64,000 bases of DNA from positions 372,001 to 436,000 of the forward strand of contig NZ_JADYWU010000002.1 of NCBI RefSeq assembly GCF_015864665.1. The letters are read 5' to 3'. Under the pieces are notes generated by a model. The model made no database searches and had not been told where the DNA came from. It worked only from the letters and a program-made list of their open reading frames with translations. Positions 27,979 to 36,349 of the stretch are shown here, piece by piece (the stretch's first letter is position 1; every line of letters begins with the position of its first letter). Made by a program: the position numbers and the translations under genes. Source of the DNA: Salinibacterium sp. SWN167 (GTDB lineage: Bacteria; Actinomycetota; Actinomycetes; Actinomycetales; Microbacteriaceae).

Positions 27979-28917
27979 ATGACTACCGTCCCGGCAGCCT
28001 CCACAATGGTTCACGCTCGTGCCCCCGGCAAGATCAATGTCTTCCTCAAGGTCGGCTCCCTGCTCGACGACGGATATCACGACGTCGCCATTGCCTATCA
28101 GGCTGTTTCGCTGTGTGAAGATGTGCGCGCTTTTCACGCCGACGACTTTTCGGTGTCGGTTACCGGCACCGTCGATCTTTCTCGTGTGCCCACCGACGGC
28201 TCCAACATCGCCATCATGGCAGCGCGGCTTCTTGCCCGTCGCACCGGCTACCGCGGTGGCGTTCGGCTTGAGATCGACAAGCATGTGCCCGTCACGGGTG
28301 GCATGGGCGGAGGCTCGGCGGATGCCGCAGCAACCCTCCTGGCGTGTGACGCGCTCTGGGGCACGAACATCTCTCGCGAAGAAATGCTCGGCCTCGCTTC
28401 TGAATTGGGCGCCGACGTGCCCTTCGCGCTCACCGGCGGAACCGCCATCGGAACGGGCCGTGGTGACCAGCTCAGCGCTGCCCTCGCCAAGGGCCAATTT
28501 CAGTGGGTGCTGGCCCTGTCAGACGAGGGGCTGTCAACGCCCGCCGTTTATACCGCTCTCGACGAGCACCGTCAGCAGTATGCGCAAGACATTTTTCCGG
28601 CCGAAGTAGCGCCCTCGGTCGACTCCGATGTTCTGCAGGCGCTGCGTGCCGGCGACCCGCACATGCTTGCCGAATGCCTCCACAATGACTTGCAGGCTCC
28701 CGCCCTCAAAATGGCGCCGTCGCTCGCCGGGGTGATCGAACTCGGTGAGAAAAACGGTGCCCTCGCTGGCGTCGTTTCGGGCTCGGGCCCCACGGTCGCG
28801 TTCCTCACCGCAGACCTCGATTCAGCCCTCGAACTGCAGATTGCGCTGAGCGCAGCGCAAATGAATGTGGTGCGAGCGACTGGTCCAGTGCACGGGGCGC
28901 GAATCATTAACGCCTAA
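27979..28917 (+). CDS. ispE: 4-diphosphocytidyl-2-C-methyl-D-erythritol kinase IspE
   Basis: 312-residue GHMP kinase of the MEP (non-mevalonate) isoprenoid pathway. Marks are [14 protein letters not shown] at the N terminus, [15 protein letters not shown], the ATP-binding [16 protein letters not shown] at about 107-122, [19 protein letters not shown] and the C-terminal [11 protein letters not shown]. It lies in the conserved rsmA-ispE-ABC-F order. The start at 27979 fits the -10 spacing; codon 10 is the alternative. Confidence 0.95.
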   Translation: MTTVPAASTMVHARAPGKINVFLKVGSLLDDGYHDVAIAYQAVSLCEDVRAFHADDFSVSVTGTVDLSRVPTDGSNIAIMAARLLARRTGYRGGVRLEIDKHVPVTGGMGGGSADAAATLLACDALWGTNISREEMLGLASELGADVPFALTGGTAIGTGRGDQLSAALAKGQFQWVLALSDEGLSTPAVYTALDEHRQQYAQDIFPAEVAPSVDSDVLQALRAGDPHMLAECLHNDLQAPALKMAPSLAGVIELGEKNGALAGVVSGSGPTVAFLTADLDSALELQIALSAAQMNVVRATGPVHGARIINA

Positions 28918-28923
28918 CCGCAG

Positions 28924-28929
28924 TAGGCT
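28924..28929 (+). promoter_or_regulatory. -10 box, ABC-F gene (leaderless)
   Basis: TAGGCT seven bases before the ATG at 28937, in the 19-bp gap after ispE. Confidence 0.45.
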
Positions 28930-28936
28930 TGCCCGA

Positions 28937-30769
28937 ATGGCACACCTTCTTGGCGCTGAGTCCCTTCATCTTGAATTTCCGACCCGCGTAATCTTTGACA
29001 ATGTCACGATCGGCCTCGACGAGGGCGACCGTATCGGCATCGTCGGTCGCAACGGTGACGGCAAAACCACCCTTATGCGGATGCTCTCGGGCAAGCTCGA
29101 CCCCGATGAGGGGCGAGTAACCAGGCGCAACGGCGTCACTCTCGGCATGCTCGATCAGGCCGATGAACTCGATGGCACCAAGACCGTGCACGAGACCGTC
29201 ATCGGTGACATCGATGAGCACGTGTGGGCGGGCGACCCCAAGGTTCGCGACGTTATTGCCGGACTTGCTGCTGACATCCCGTGGGAAGCCAAAGTTGGCG
29301 ACCTCTCCGGTGGTCAGCGCCGCCGTGTTGCTCTCGCTGCGCTGCTGATTGGCGACTGGGATGTCATCTTCTTGGATGAGCCCACTAACCACCTCGACGT
29401 CGAAGGTATCTCGTGGCTTGCGAACCATCTCAAGCGCCGCTGGGGCACTAACGCCGGTGGGTTGCTGGTCGTCACTCACGACCGGTGGTTCCTCGATGAG
29501 ATTTGTACCGCAACGTGGGAGGTGCACGATCGTCTGATTGAGCCCTTTGAGGGCGGCTATGCGGCCTACATTCTGCAGCGTGTTGAGCGTGACCGCATGG
29601 CAGCCGCCTCCGAGTCGAAGCGTCAGAACCTCATGCGCAAAGAGTTGGCGTGGTTGCGCCGCGGTGCTCCCGCGCGCACAACGAAGCCGAAGTTCCGTAT
29701 TGATGCGGCGAATGACTTGATCGAAAACGAGCCGCCCGCCCGCGATAGCGTTTCGCTGTCGTCGATGGCAATGCAGCGTCTCGGCAAGGATGTTGTTGAC
29801 CTCGAAGACGTTACGGTCACCTATCAGGTCACGGATCCTGCCTCCGGAGCCTCGGGCGAGAAGACCGTGCTGAAGGATGTCACGTGGCGCATCGCTCCTG
29901 GTGAGCGCACCGGCATCCTCGGCGTCAACGGCGCCGGAAAGTCGACGCTGTTGTCGCTCGTCTCGGGAACCCTGTTGCCCACCAAGGGCCGCGTCAAGCG
30001 CGGTAAGACCATCAAGGTCGCCACCCTCACCCAGCAGCTTGCCGAGCTCGAAGACATTTGGAACGAGCGTGTCAGCACGGTCATTGGTCGCCACAAGAGC
30101 ACCTATGTCACGGGCGGCAAAGAAATGACGCCGACCCAGATGCTGGAGCGCGTTGGTTTCACAAGCACGCAGCTCTCCACCCCGGTGAAAGACCTCTCGG
30201 GTGGGCAGAAGCGTCGCCTGCAGTTGCTGCTCATTTTGCTTTCGGAGCCGAACGTTCTGATTCTGGATGAGCCCACTAACGACCTCGACACCGACATGCT
30301 TGCGGCCATCGAAGACCTCCTCGACACCTACCCGGGAACGCTGCTGGTTGTCAGCCACGACCGGTACTTGCTCGAGCGCGTCACCGACCAGCAGTATGCC
30401 GTGATGGAGGGCAGCTTCCGCCACCTGCCGCGCGGTGTTGACCAGTACCTCGAATTGCGCACGCAGCAGCTCAAGGGCTCCACGGGCGCTAGCGGCGCTG
30501 CCGCTGGTGCTCCGGATGCCACGGCCGCCAAAGCGAAGCCCAAGTTGGGCGGTGCTGAACTGCGCAACTCGCAAAAGGAGCACGCTGCTGCCGGTCGCAA
30601 GATCGCCAAGCTGCAGGGGCAGATCGCTGAACTTCACCAGCGCATGGCCGCTCATGACCAGTCAGACTTTGCTGGTTTGGGTGCCCTCGTCGGCGAGCAA
30701 CAGGCGCTGCAAGAGGCGCTCGACACTGTCGAGACCCGCTGGCTCGAACTCGACGAACTACTCTCTTAG
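28937..30769 (+). CDS. ABC-F family ATPase (Uup-like)
   Basis: 610-residue soluble protein with two ABC domains and no membrane segments. The first has GRNGDGKTT, LSGGQRRR and DEPTNHLD; the second has GVNGAGKST, LSGGQKRR and DEPTNDLD. Between them is the ABC-F linker (NLMRKELAWLRRGAPARTTKPKFR), and the C terminus is a coiled coil (AGRKIAKLQGQIAEL...). Uup-type proteins act at the ribosome or on DNA; antibiotic protection is also known in the family. The leader-free start at 28937 is chosen over the longer frame. The stop overlaps the histidine kinase stop (TTAG). Confidence 0.95.
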   Translation: MAHLLGAESLHLEFPTRVIFDNVTIGLDEGDRIGIVGRNGDGKTTLMRMLSGKLDPDEGRVTRRNGVTLGMLDQADELDGTKTVHETVIGDIDEHVWAGDPKVRDVIAGLAADIPWEAKVGDLSGGQRRRVALAALLIGDWDVIFLDEPTNHLDVEGISWLANHLKRRWGTNAGGLLVVTHDRWFLDEICTATWEVHDRLIEPFEGGYAAYILQRVERDRMAAASESKRQNLMRKELAWLRRGAPARTTKPKFRIDAANDLIENEPPARDSVSLSSMAMQRLGKDVVDLEDVTVTYQVTDPASGASGEKTVLKDVTWRIAPGERTGILGVNGAGKSTLLSLVSGTLLPTKGRVKRGKTIKVATLTQQLAELEDIWNERVSTVIGRHKSTYVTGGKEMTPTQMLERVGFTSTQLSTPVKDLSGGQKRRLQLLLILLSEPNVLILDEPTNDLDTDMLAAIEDLLDTYPGTLLVVSHDRYLLERVTDQQYAVMEGSFRHLPRGVDQYLELRTQQLKGSTGASGAAAGAPDATAAKAKPKLGGAELRNSQKEHAAAGRKIAKLQGQIAELHQRMAAHDQSDFAGLGALVGEQQALQEALDTVETRWLELDELLS

Positions 30770-31914
30770 CGAGCTGCCACACCGATCGGTAGCGCGACGT
30801 TGAGGCGGAACCCCTCGGGGCCGTTCTCGGCGTTCACGCCGCCACCGTGTGCTTCCACGATGCCGCGCACAATCGCGAGCCCGAGTCCTGCACCGCCTGA
30901 TCCGCTCGACTCCTGATCGGGAGTGCGGGCTTCGGTGGCACGCCAGCCGATCTCAAACATGTGGCTGAGGTCTTCGCTGGCCACACCGCTGCCCTGATCG
31001 AGCACCGAAAGCACGAGGCTCGTATCGTCGCGCTGGTCGGCACTCACCAGAATTTGCGAATCGGCGGGCGCATAGCGGATGCTGTTGGTGAGCAGATTCA
31101 CCACGACGCGAGTGAGCTCGTGGGGGTCGGCCCAGAGCATCCGCCCCTCCACACCGGCATGGCTGATCTGGATGCCGCGGGCCGCAGCCAGCTGGCTGAC
31201 GTCGGCAACGGCATCCGACACAATATCGAGCAGCTCAACGTTCTCGGGGCGGAGCTTGAGGGTGCCGCTCTGGATGAGCGAGAGCTCAAAGAGATCATCC
31301 ACGAGCCGGTTCATCGTGCCAACTTGGGCGCGAATCTGGCGCAGGTAGTCGCTCGGGTCATCAACCGCGCCCGCATCCAAGGCTTCGGCGAGAGCGCTGA
31401 TGCCGGTGAGGGGAGTGCGGAGGTCGTGCGAGATCCAGGCGAAGAATTGGCGGCGCGACGCATCGAGGCGAGCGATTTCCTCACGGGCGGCAGCGAGGCG
31501 TTCGGACGCTGCCGACAACTGCACCGATACTTCAGCGACCTCTTTCCAGGTGTTGGTATTGGCGGTCACAACAGCGCCAGCACCAACTTGAGCGACGCTG
31601 TGGCGCAGTTTTGTGAACTCCCGACGAACGGCCCGTCCGCTCACGAGGGCCGCGATAAGACTCATGAGGGTGGAGATTCCGACGACCCAGAGCACAACCT
31701 GCAGATCGTGGGCCGAGAGATACATTTGGGCGGTCACCACCACGGTCGTGAGCGCGATCGACACGATCGCTGCGCTCACCACAATGGTGAACTGGAATGC
31801 AATCGAGCGACGGCGGCCGAGGCGCAGCACGAGCGTTGCCATCAGCATCACAAAGGCCGTGCAGGCGGCAGCAATGGCGAGAATGAAGAGCAGCTCGCTG
31901 GAGTTGAGGATCAT
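30766..31914 (-). CDS. sensor histidine kinase
   Basis: 382 residues: three TM helices close together (about 7-30, 40-62 and 71-92), no sizeable external domain, a HAMP-like linker, then a HisKA dimerisation helix with His163 in FFAWISHDLRTPLTG. The ATPase has NLLTNSIRYAP (N box), VLDQGSGV (G1) and GGAGLGLAIVRGI (G2). The ATG overlaps the regulator stop (ATGA). With little extracytoplasmic sequence, the signal is probably sensed in or near the membrane. Confidence 0.94.
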   Translation of the reverse strand: MILNSSELLFILAIAAACTAFVMLMATLVLRLGRRRSIAFQFTIVVSAAIVSIALTTVVVTAQMYLSAHDLQVVLWVVGISTLMSLIAALVSGRAVRREFTKLRHSVAQVGAGAVVTANTNTWKEVAEVSVQLSAASERLAAAREEIARLDASRRQFFAWISHDLRTPLTGISALAEALDAGAVDDPSDYLRQIRAQVGTMNRLVDDLFELSLIQSGTLKLRPENVELLDIVSDAVADVSQLAAARGIQISHAGVEGRMLWADPHELTRVVVNLLTNSIRYAPADSQILVSADQRDDTSLVLSVLDQGSGVASEDLSHMFEIGWRATEARTPDQESSGSGGAGLGLAIVRGIVEAHGGGVNAENGPEGFRLNVALPIGVAAR

Positions 31915-32609
31915 GCGGCATCCTTCACAGTGAAGCGGTACCCCTTGCCCCACTCCGTGAGGAGGTAGCGGGGAAATCGCGGTTCGGGTTCAATCTTTTC
32001 GCGCAGGCGGCGAACGTGCACCGTGACGGTGGATGCCTCGCCAAAGCTCCAGCCCCAGACCTCGCGCAAAATATCGTCGCGGCTCAGCACGCGTTCGGGG
32101 TTCTGCAACAGAAAGAGAAAGAGCTCGTATTCGCGGGTGGTCAACGTCATTTCGTGGCCGTCGAGCAAGATCTTGCGATGCGCTGGATCAACCCGAAACT
32201 GCCCGAGGGCGAACGGTTCGGATGACACGTGCGAGCTGCGCGTACGACGCACCATCGCGTCCACCCGCAGCTGCAATTCGCGCAGCGAGAAGGGTTTTGC
32301 GATGTAGTCGTCAGCACCGTGTTCGAGACCATCGATGCGTTCTTCAACGGCATCCAGAGCAGTCAGCATGATGATGGGCAGTTGCGGGGATGCCGCACGC
32401 GCTTGGCGGCATAGTTCGTCGCCGCCGACACCGGGCAGCATCCGATCGAGGATGAGCACATCGGGCAATGGCCCGCGCAGGGCATCGCGGGCTTGGAGGC
32501 CATCGCTAATGCCGGTAACGGAATATCCACGTGCGCGCAGAAATTCGGTGACGACCGAGAGCACGGTGGCGTCGTCCTCGACGATCGTGACGCTCGGCTG
32601 TTTGTCCAT
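31911..32609 (-). CDS. OmpR-family response regulator
   Basis: 232 residues. The receiver has the acidic pair EDD at 11-13, phospho-Asp55 in LILDRMLPG and Lys in YIAKPFSLREL. The C-terminal winged helix runs from FALGQFRVDPAHRK to STVTVHVRRLREKIEP. It is the first gene of the pair with the kinase and is divergent from the DM13-DoxX genes, which are likely targets. TAGGCT lies six bases before the ATG. Confidence 0.95.
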   Translation of the reverse strand: MDKQPSVTIVEDDATVLSVVTEFLRARGYSVTGISDGLQARDALRGPLPDVLILDRMLPGVGGDELCRQARAASPQLPIIMLTALDAVEERIDGLEHGADDYIAKPFSLRELQLRVDAMVRRTRSSHVSSEPFALGQFRVDPAHRKILLDGHEMTLTTREYELFLFLLQNPERVLSRDDILREVWGWSFGEASTVTVHVRRLREKIEPEPRFPRYLLTEWGKGYRFTVKDAA

Positions 32610-32615
32610 AACCCC

Positions 32616-32621
32616 AGCCTA
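32616..32621 (-). promoter_or_regulatory. -10 box, response regulator gene (leaderless)
   Basis: TAGGCT on the minus strand, six bases before the ATG at 32609. Confidence 0.5.
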
Positions 32622-32645
32622 GATTGAGCGGTTGTGGCATAACGG

Positions 32646-32685
32646 GTTTCAATTCTTACGCTCTTGAAACATTCGTCAGTTTCAG
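32646..32685. promoter_or_regulatory. GTTTCA/TTGAAAC repeats, candidate response-regulator site
   Basis: Inverted repeat GTTTCAA (32646-32652) / TTGAAAC (32664-32670) with 11 bp between, and a further GTTTCAG at 32679-32685, in the intergenic space shared by the two-component genes and the DM13 gene. It is a candidate site for the OmpR-type regulator or for a promoter-proximal repressor. Confidence 0.4.
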
Positions 32686-32771
32686 GGACACCGCGACTTA
32701 GGTTCGTAACCGTCAGCAGGGTGTAGACCGGCTGGCTTCCTCCATAAACACACGAACTTAGGAACTCCCTC

Positions 32772-33215
32772 ATGAGAAAAACAGCTATTTCAGCCGCAGC
32801 CATTCTCGCTCTCTCCCTCATGCTCAGTGCCTGCAGCGGTGCAGCCACCGACACATCGAGCAGTGAGTCCGCAGCCCCGGAGTCGTCCGAGACTGAGACT
32901 GAGATGATGCACGAAGAGGTCACAGGAACCTTCGAGGGCGCTGGCGAACACTCCGTCGAAGGAACCGTCACTGTCAGCGACATTGAGATCGTACTCTCGG
33001 GCTATTCCTCTGATGAGGGCCCCGACCTCAACATCTATCTCACGAACGGCAACGACGAGGATGCCGTAGCAGCCGGCATGCAGATCGACTCCGTCGTGTT
33101 CGACGAAGCCAGCCAGACCTTCACCTTCGACGCCATGGATATCTCCGGCTACGACACCGTCGTCATCTATTGCGACAAGGTCAAGGCAATCTTCGGATCA
33201 GCATCGCTCTCATGA
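32772..33215 (+). CDS. DM13-domain lipoprotein
   Basis: 147 residues. A signal peptide with lipobox LSAC gives lipidated Cys21; a Ser/Glu-rich linker follows to about residue 48. The rest is a DM13 domain: VTGTFEGAGEHSVEGTVTV, the region around residue 83 (EGPDLNIYLT) and YDTVVIYCDKVKAIFGSASL, including the conserved cysteine. DM13 domains have been proposed to carry electrons in redox reactions on the cell surface, so the role is inferred. AGGA lies before the ATG. DoxX follows with a 4-base overlap. Confidence 0.9.
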   Translation: MRKTAISAAAILALSLMLSACSGAATDTSSSESAAPESSETETEMMHEEVTGTFEGAGEHSVEGTVTVSDIEIVLSGYSSDEGPDLNIYLTNGNDEDAVAAGMQIDSVVFDEASQTFTFDAMDISGYDTVVIYCDKVKAIFGSASLS

Positions 33216-33715
33216 TGAATCGTGCGCTTTCCCTCGTCGCTTCCGTGATCACGGGAGCGGCGAGGGTGGGCCTCGGCATCCTGTGGTTGAACGAAGGTCT
33301 CTTCAAAATCAAGGCAGGATTCGACGGAGCCGACATCGGCCTTGTCGTTCAAAGCACAGCATCCAACAATCGGGTGGCAGATGGCTTCGAGGCGTTTACC
33401 GCTACTTTCCTCGGTGGCGCCCCCGGCTTCTTCGGCTGGGCTATCCCCGCTCTCGAAGTCGGGCTGGGAATCGCGCTGATCTTGGGCGTGCTGACCTTCC
33501 CCGCCGTCCTTATGAGCGCAGTGACGCTTCTGTCGTACTGGTCAGCCGATCAGCTGATCGAGGAGTACCCGATCATGCTGGCCCTCTCGGTCGTTGTTGC
33601 GGCGTTCGTGGTCAGTGCTTCACGACTGTCGGTGACGACCATCATCGAAAAGCTGGTTCTTCGAAAGAAGCCAGAATCTCGTTGGTTCGCAGCACCCGTT
33701 CGTCGCTGGCTCTAG
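33212..33715 (+). CDS. DoxX-family membrane protein
   Basis: 167 residues with four TM helices and the DoxX-type start ARVGLGILWLNEGLFKIKAGF. The region around residue 85 (PGFFGWAIPALEVGLGIALILG) and the ADQLIEEYPIML loop are further family marks. DoxX proteins are membrane partners of thiol/redox enzymes (for example thiosulfate:quinone oxidoreductase or superoxide-dismutase-linked complexes). ATG 33212 overlaps the DM13 stop (ATGA), so the two are co-translated; ATG 33215 is the next codon. Pairing with a surface DM13 lipoprotein suggests a small redox module. Confidence 0.88.
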   Translation: MMNRALSLVASVITGAARVGLGILWLNEGLFKIKAGFDGADIGLVVQSTASNNRVADGFEAFTATFLGGAPGFFGWAIPALEVGLGIALILGVLTFPAVLMSAVTLLSYWSADQLIEEYPIMLALSVVVAAFVVSASRLSVTTIIEKLVLRKKPESRWFAAPVRRWL

Positions 33716-33747
33716 TCGACATCGACGATCCACGAGATATCGCTCAC

Positions 33748-33780
33748 GGCCCGTTGCTCGCATTGTGCGAGTTACGGGCC
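33748..33780. terminator. hairpin between DoxX and the YeiH-type gene
   Basis: GGCCCGT...ACGGGCC stem, 15-base arms with two mismatched pairs and a 3-base loop, in the convergent gap. A U-run is weak on both strands, so it may serve both directions with modest efficiency. Confidence 0.6.
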
Positions 33781-33818
33781 GTTTCGCGTGCAGTCAGCAG
33801 AGCGTGCAGGCAGCAGAT

Positions 33819-34904
33819 CTAGCCGAGGGCCGCGACTCCTGCGGCACGGGCGATCTCGACAGCACCGAGGGAGATAAGCGCGATGAACGCCCACGAGACG
33901 AGGGCGACAACGAGCGAACGGCCACCGGTGCGGATGAGGTTGCCAATACTGATAGCGGCACCGAGCCCGAAGAGAGCCATGCCGAGCAGGAGCTCTTGTC
34001 CGTAGGACGCAATCTCAAGAAAGCTGTCTGAGAGCGGAACGAAGGTGCGCACCAGCACAGCAGCGAGGAATCCGACCACGAAGAGCGGCAGGATCGCGGG
34101 GCGCTTCGCTGGCTTCACATCGACAGACTCTGCTTCCAGAGTGCCCGCCGCATCGGCGGCGGCCGCGGCCTTGCGATCGCCGCGAGCAACAACAATCCCG
34201 GCAAGCGCAACCATCGGCGCCAGCATTGCGACGCGAGTGAGCTTCACGACGACAGCAACGGCGAGGGCTGTTGCGCCTGCGATTTGGGCTGTGGCGACAA
34301 CCTGGCCCACATCGTGCACACTCGCTCCCACCCACATCCCGAACTCGGCGGTATCCAGACCGATCAGCGGGCGTAGCGCGGGCAGCAGCGCGATGGCGAG
34401 GGTTCCGCACAGGGTGACAAGGGCTACCGGAGTAGCGGTGTCAGATTCTTTGGCGCGAGTCATACCGGCCATTGCGCCAACGGCGGAGGCGCCACAGATG
34501 GAAAACCCGGCCGCAATCATCAACGGCTGCTGACCGGGGAGGCGCAGCATCCTTCCCAAGCCCCAGGTGAAGAAGAAGGTGATGACAACGATCGCCACAA
34601 TCATGCCGAGCACCAACCAGCCGAGCTCAGCAATGCTCACAAGGCTCAGTTTGAACCCCAACAGCACCACACCGATGCGAAGCAGACGACGGGCCGCAAT
34701 GGTGAGGCCTGGCTTCATCTCCGCGCGTACGGAGTTGCGCCAGGGCAGTGCGGTGAACACGATGCCGAGCACGACACACGCCGTGAGCGTGGGGATCGCC
34801 GGCACAAGAAAACTGATCAGTAGTGCGAGCCCGAATGCCCCTAGTGCCAACCCCAGTCCGGGAATGTTGCGTCGGAATGCGGTTTGCGTAGGGGTGCTAT
34901 TCAC
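33819..34904 (-). CDS. YeiH/UPF0324-family membrane protein
   Basis: 361 residues with about ten TM helices. The signature region AGFSICGASAVGAMAGMTRAKESDTATPVALVTLCGTLA, followed by GMWVGASVHDVGQVVATA, matches the UPF0324 (YeiH) family. The role is unknown, although sulfate or organosulfur export has been suggested for relatives. A Glu/Ala-rich cytoplasmic loop lies at about 245-268. It overlaps the marR stop by eight bases, so the MarR protein probably controls it. Confidence 0.9.
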   Translation of the reverse strand: MNSTPTQTAFRRNIPGLGLALGAFGLALLISFLVPAIPTLTACVVLGIVFTALPWRNSVRAEMKPGLTIAARRLLRIGVVLLGFKLSLVSIAELGWLVLGMIVAIVVITFFFTWGLGRMLRLPGQQPLMIAAGFSICGASAVGAMAGMTRAKESDTATPVALVTLCGTLAIALLPALRPLIGLDTAEFGMWVGASVHDVGQVVATAQIAGATALAVAVVVKLTRVAMLAPMVALAGIVVARGDRKAAAAADAAGTLEAESVDVKPAKRPAILPLFVVGFLAAVLVRTFVPLSDSFLEIASYGQELLLGMALFGLGAAISIGNLIRTGGRSLVVALVSWAFIALISLGAVEIARAAGVAALG

Positions 34905-35388
34905 CGTCGAGGCTCAACTTTCTGAGCAGTCCGCTCAATCGTTCTTGTTCCGCGGGAGACATGCGCGCCAGCAAGGCTGTTTCGTCGTGAACCAAGGAAG
35001 TAATGGCGCCATCAACACTTTCGCGACCGCTCGCCGTCATTCTCACAATCACACCACGACCATCATTGGGGTCGGTACGACGTTGAACGAGACCGCGCGA
35101 GACCATACGATCAATGCGATTTGTCATGGTTCCGCTCGACACCATCGTCTGCTGCACGAGAGCGGTGGGGCTCAATTGGTACGGGGCGCCGGCTTTGCGC
35201 AGCGCCGACAACACATCAAACTCCCACGGCTCTACGCCCGCCACAGCGAACGCCGAGCGACGGGCGCGCTCCAAGTGCTTGGCGAGGCGACCAACCCGGC
35301 TGAGAACATGCAGCGGCGCAAAGTCGAGATCAGGACGCTCGCGGGACCACGCTTCGACAATTCGGTCGACTTCGTCGCGTTGGGGCAT
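34897..35388 (-). CDS. MarR-family regulator
   Basis: 163-residue winged-helix protein: LEFDVLSALRKAG-type helix (EFDVLSALRKAGAPYQLSPTAL), the recognition region VSSGTMTNRIDRMVSRGLVQRRTDPNDGRGVIVRMT, and C-terminal dimer helices. The first gene of a two-gene operon with the YeiH-type transporter. GATAAT lies six bases before the ATG. The ligand is unknown. Confidence 0.93.
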   Translation of the reverse strand: MPQRDEVDRIVEAWSRERPDLDFAPLHVLSRVGRLAKHLERARRSAFAVAGVEPWEFDVLSALRKAGAPYQLSPTALVQQTMVSSGTMTNRIDRMVSRGLVQRRTDPNDGRGVIVRMTASGRESVDGAITSLVHDETALLARMSPAEQERLSGLLRKLSLDGE

Positions 35389-35394
35389 CCGGTC

Positions 35395-35400
35395 ATTATC
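35395..35400 (-). promoter_or_regulatory. -10 box, marR gene (leaderless)
   Basis: GATAAT on the minus strand, six bases before the ATG at 35388. Confidence 0.5.
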
Positions 35401-35537
35401 CCAGTTTCACGACACGGATGTGTGCAGCCAAGCCGTCGGGATGGCCCCCAAAACCGTGTGCGAAACCTCCGAATCGGGCTAGGTGCACGACAGAGGGCCA
35501 ATGACATGGCAGAATTGGTTAGCGCCTTCGGGTGCGG

Positions 35538-35609
35538 TCCGCTTTGGTGTAATGGCAGCACGGCAGCCTTTGGAGCTGTCCAGTCTAGGTTCGAATCCTA
35601 GAGGCGGAG
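35538..35609 (+). tRNA. tRNA-Gln (anticodon UUG)
   Basis: 72 bases. The acceptor stem TCCGCTT pairs with AGGCGGA, with G as discriminator. The anticodon stem GCAGC/GCTGT encloses the loop CTTTGGA, giving anticodon TTG. The T arm is CTAGG-TTCGAAT-CCTAG. The 3' CCA is not encoded. The transcript probably ends at the terminator 70 bp downstream. Confidence 0.96.
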
Positions 35610-35678
35610 CTGTAAGAGGTTCTGAAAACCCAAGCGTTCTTATTGTCGAAACCCTTTTAGAGGGATTTCAGGGCAAAG

Positions 35679-35720
35679 AAAAAGCCGGAACCCGACGTAG
35701 CGTCGAGGTTCCGGCTTTTT
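35679..35720 (+). terminator. strong Rho-independent terminator after tRNA-Gln
   Basis: A 14-base stem (AAAAAGCCGGAACC with GGTTCCGGCTTTTT) extended by an inner CGACG/CGTCG stem with loop TAG and one bulged base, ending in five T residues. The clearest terminator in the window. Confidence 0.92.
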
Positions 35721-35918
35721 GCTTTCTCAGACTGGTCCGGCCTTTGGCGCTTGTCCGGTCGAGGACCGTGTATTCGGCTGCTTCAGAGCTTGCGTTTGGG
35801 GTGTTGCGCGACCTGCGCTGAACCCTAAGTTGGGGACTAGCTGATGTCTGATTGCCGCTGTAATCTCTGGATGATTCCTGACTCGCTCACCGCTTAAATC
35901 CGAGAGGCTTTGCCGCCA

Positions 35919-36254
35919 ATGTATCGCCGCTCTGCAGTTGTCCTAGTCGTGGCTGTGCTCGCGCTCGCGGGATGTTCGTCCTATTTCGACAGCCAAGACG
36001 ACGATCAATCGTCTCAAGAGCTGCTTCACGCCGAAGCCGAAAACTCCGCAGATCAACAAGCCGCCGAAAGCGAAGCGAGCGGGGGATGGCTCTGTATCTC
36101 GGACCCGACTTATAACGACGACTGGCACGACGACTATGTCTGTTCAAACGGCACAAGCATTGATCGTCCTTACCTGATTCCGGATGATCCGTTCGTGGAA
36201 TCGGAGGAGCTCGCCGCCGCGGCTGCTGCCTACGAGGACAGTTTGAACCGCTAA
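35919..36254 (+). CDS. putative lipoprotein, unknown function
   Basis: 111 residues with a signal peptide and lipobox LAGC, giving lipidated Cys19. The mature part starts with an Asp/Gln/Glu-rich linker (to about 55), then GGWLCISDPTYNDDWHDDYVCSNGT, in which two cysteines about 16 apart could form a disulfide. No family was recognised. ATG 35919 has GAGAGG eleven bases upstream; TTG 35910 is too close to it. Nothing further was recognised in 35721-35900. Confidence 0.75.
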   Translation: MYRRSAVVLVVAVLALAGCSSYFDSQDDDQSSQELLHAEAENSADQQAAESEASGGWLCISDPTYNDDWHDDYVCSNGTSIDRPYLIPDDPFVESEELAAAAAAYEDSLNR

Positions 36255-36337
36255 CCATACGAACTACGAGGATCTCCCGCTTTTTCCTTGTTCTTCCTGA
36301 GCTCCGGGTGCGCGTTCTGAGCGCCGCTCATTCAGGG

Positions 36338-36343
36338 CAGAAT
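36338..36343 (+). promoter_or_regulatory. -10 box, glmU (leaderless)
   Basis: CAGAAT six bases before the ATG at 36350. Confidence 0.42.
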
Positions 36344-36349
36344 AGGTCT

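Noticed and set aside
28907-30655. 582-codon minus-strand frame opposite the ABC-F gene
   Set aside because: Antisense to two full ABC domains; no domain of its own.
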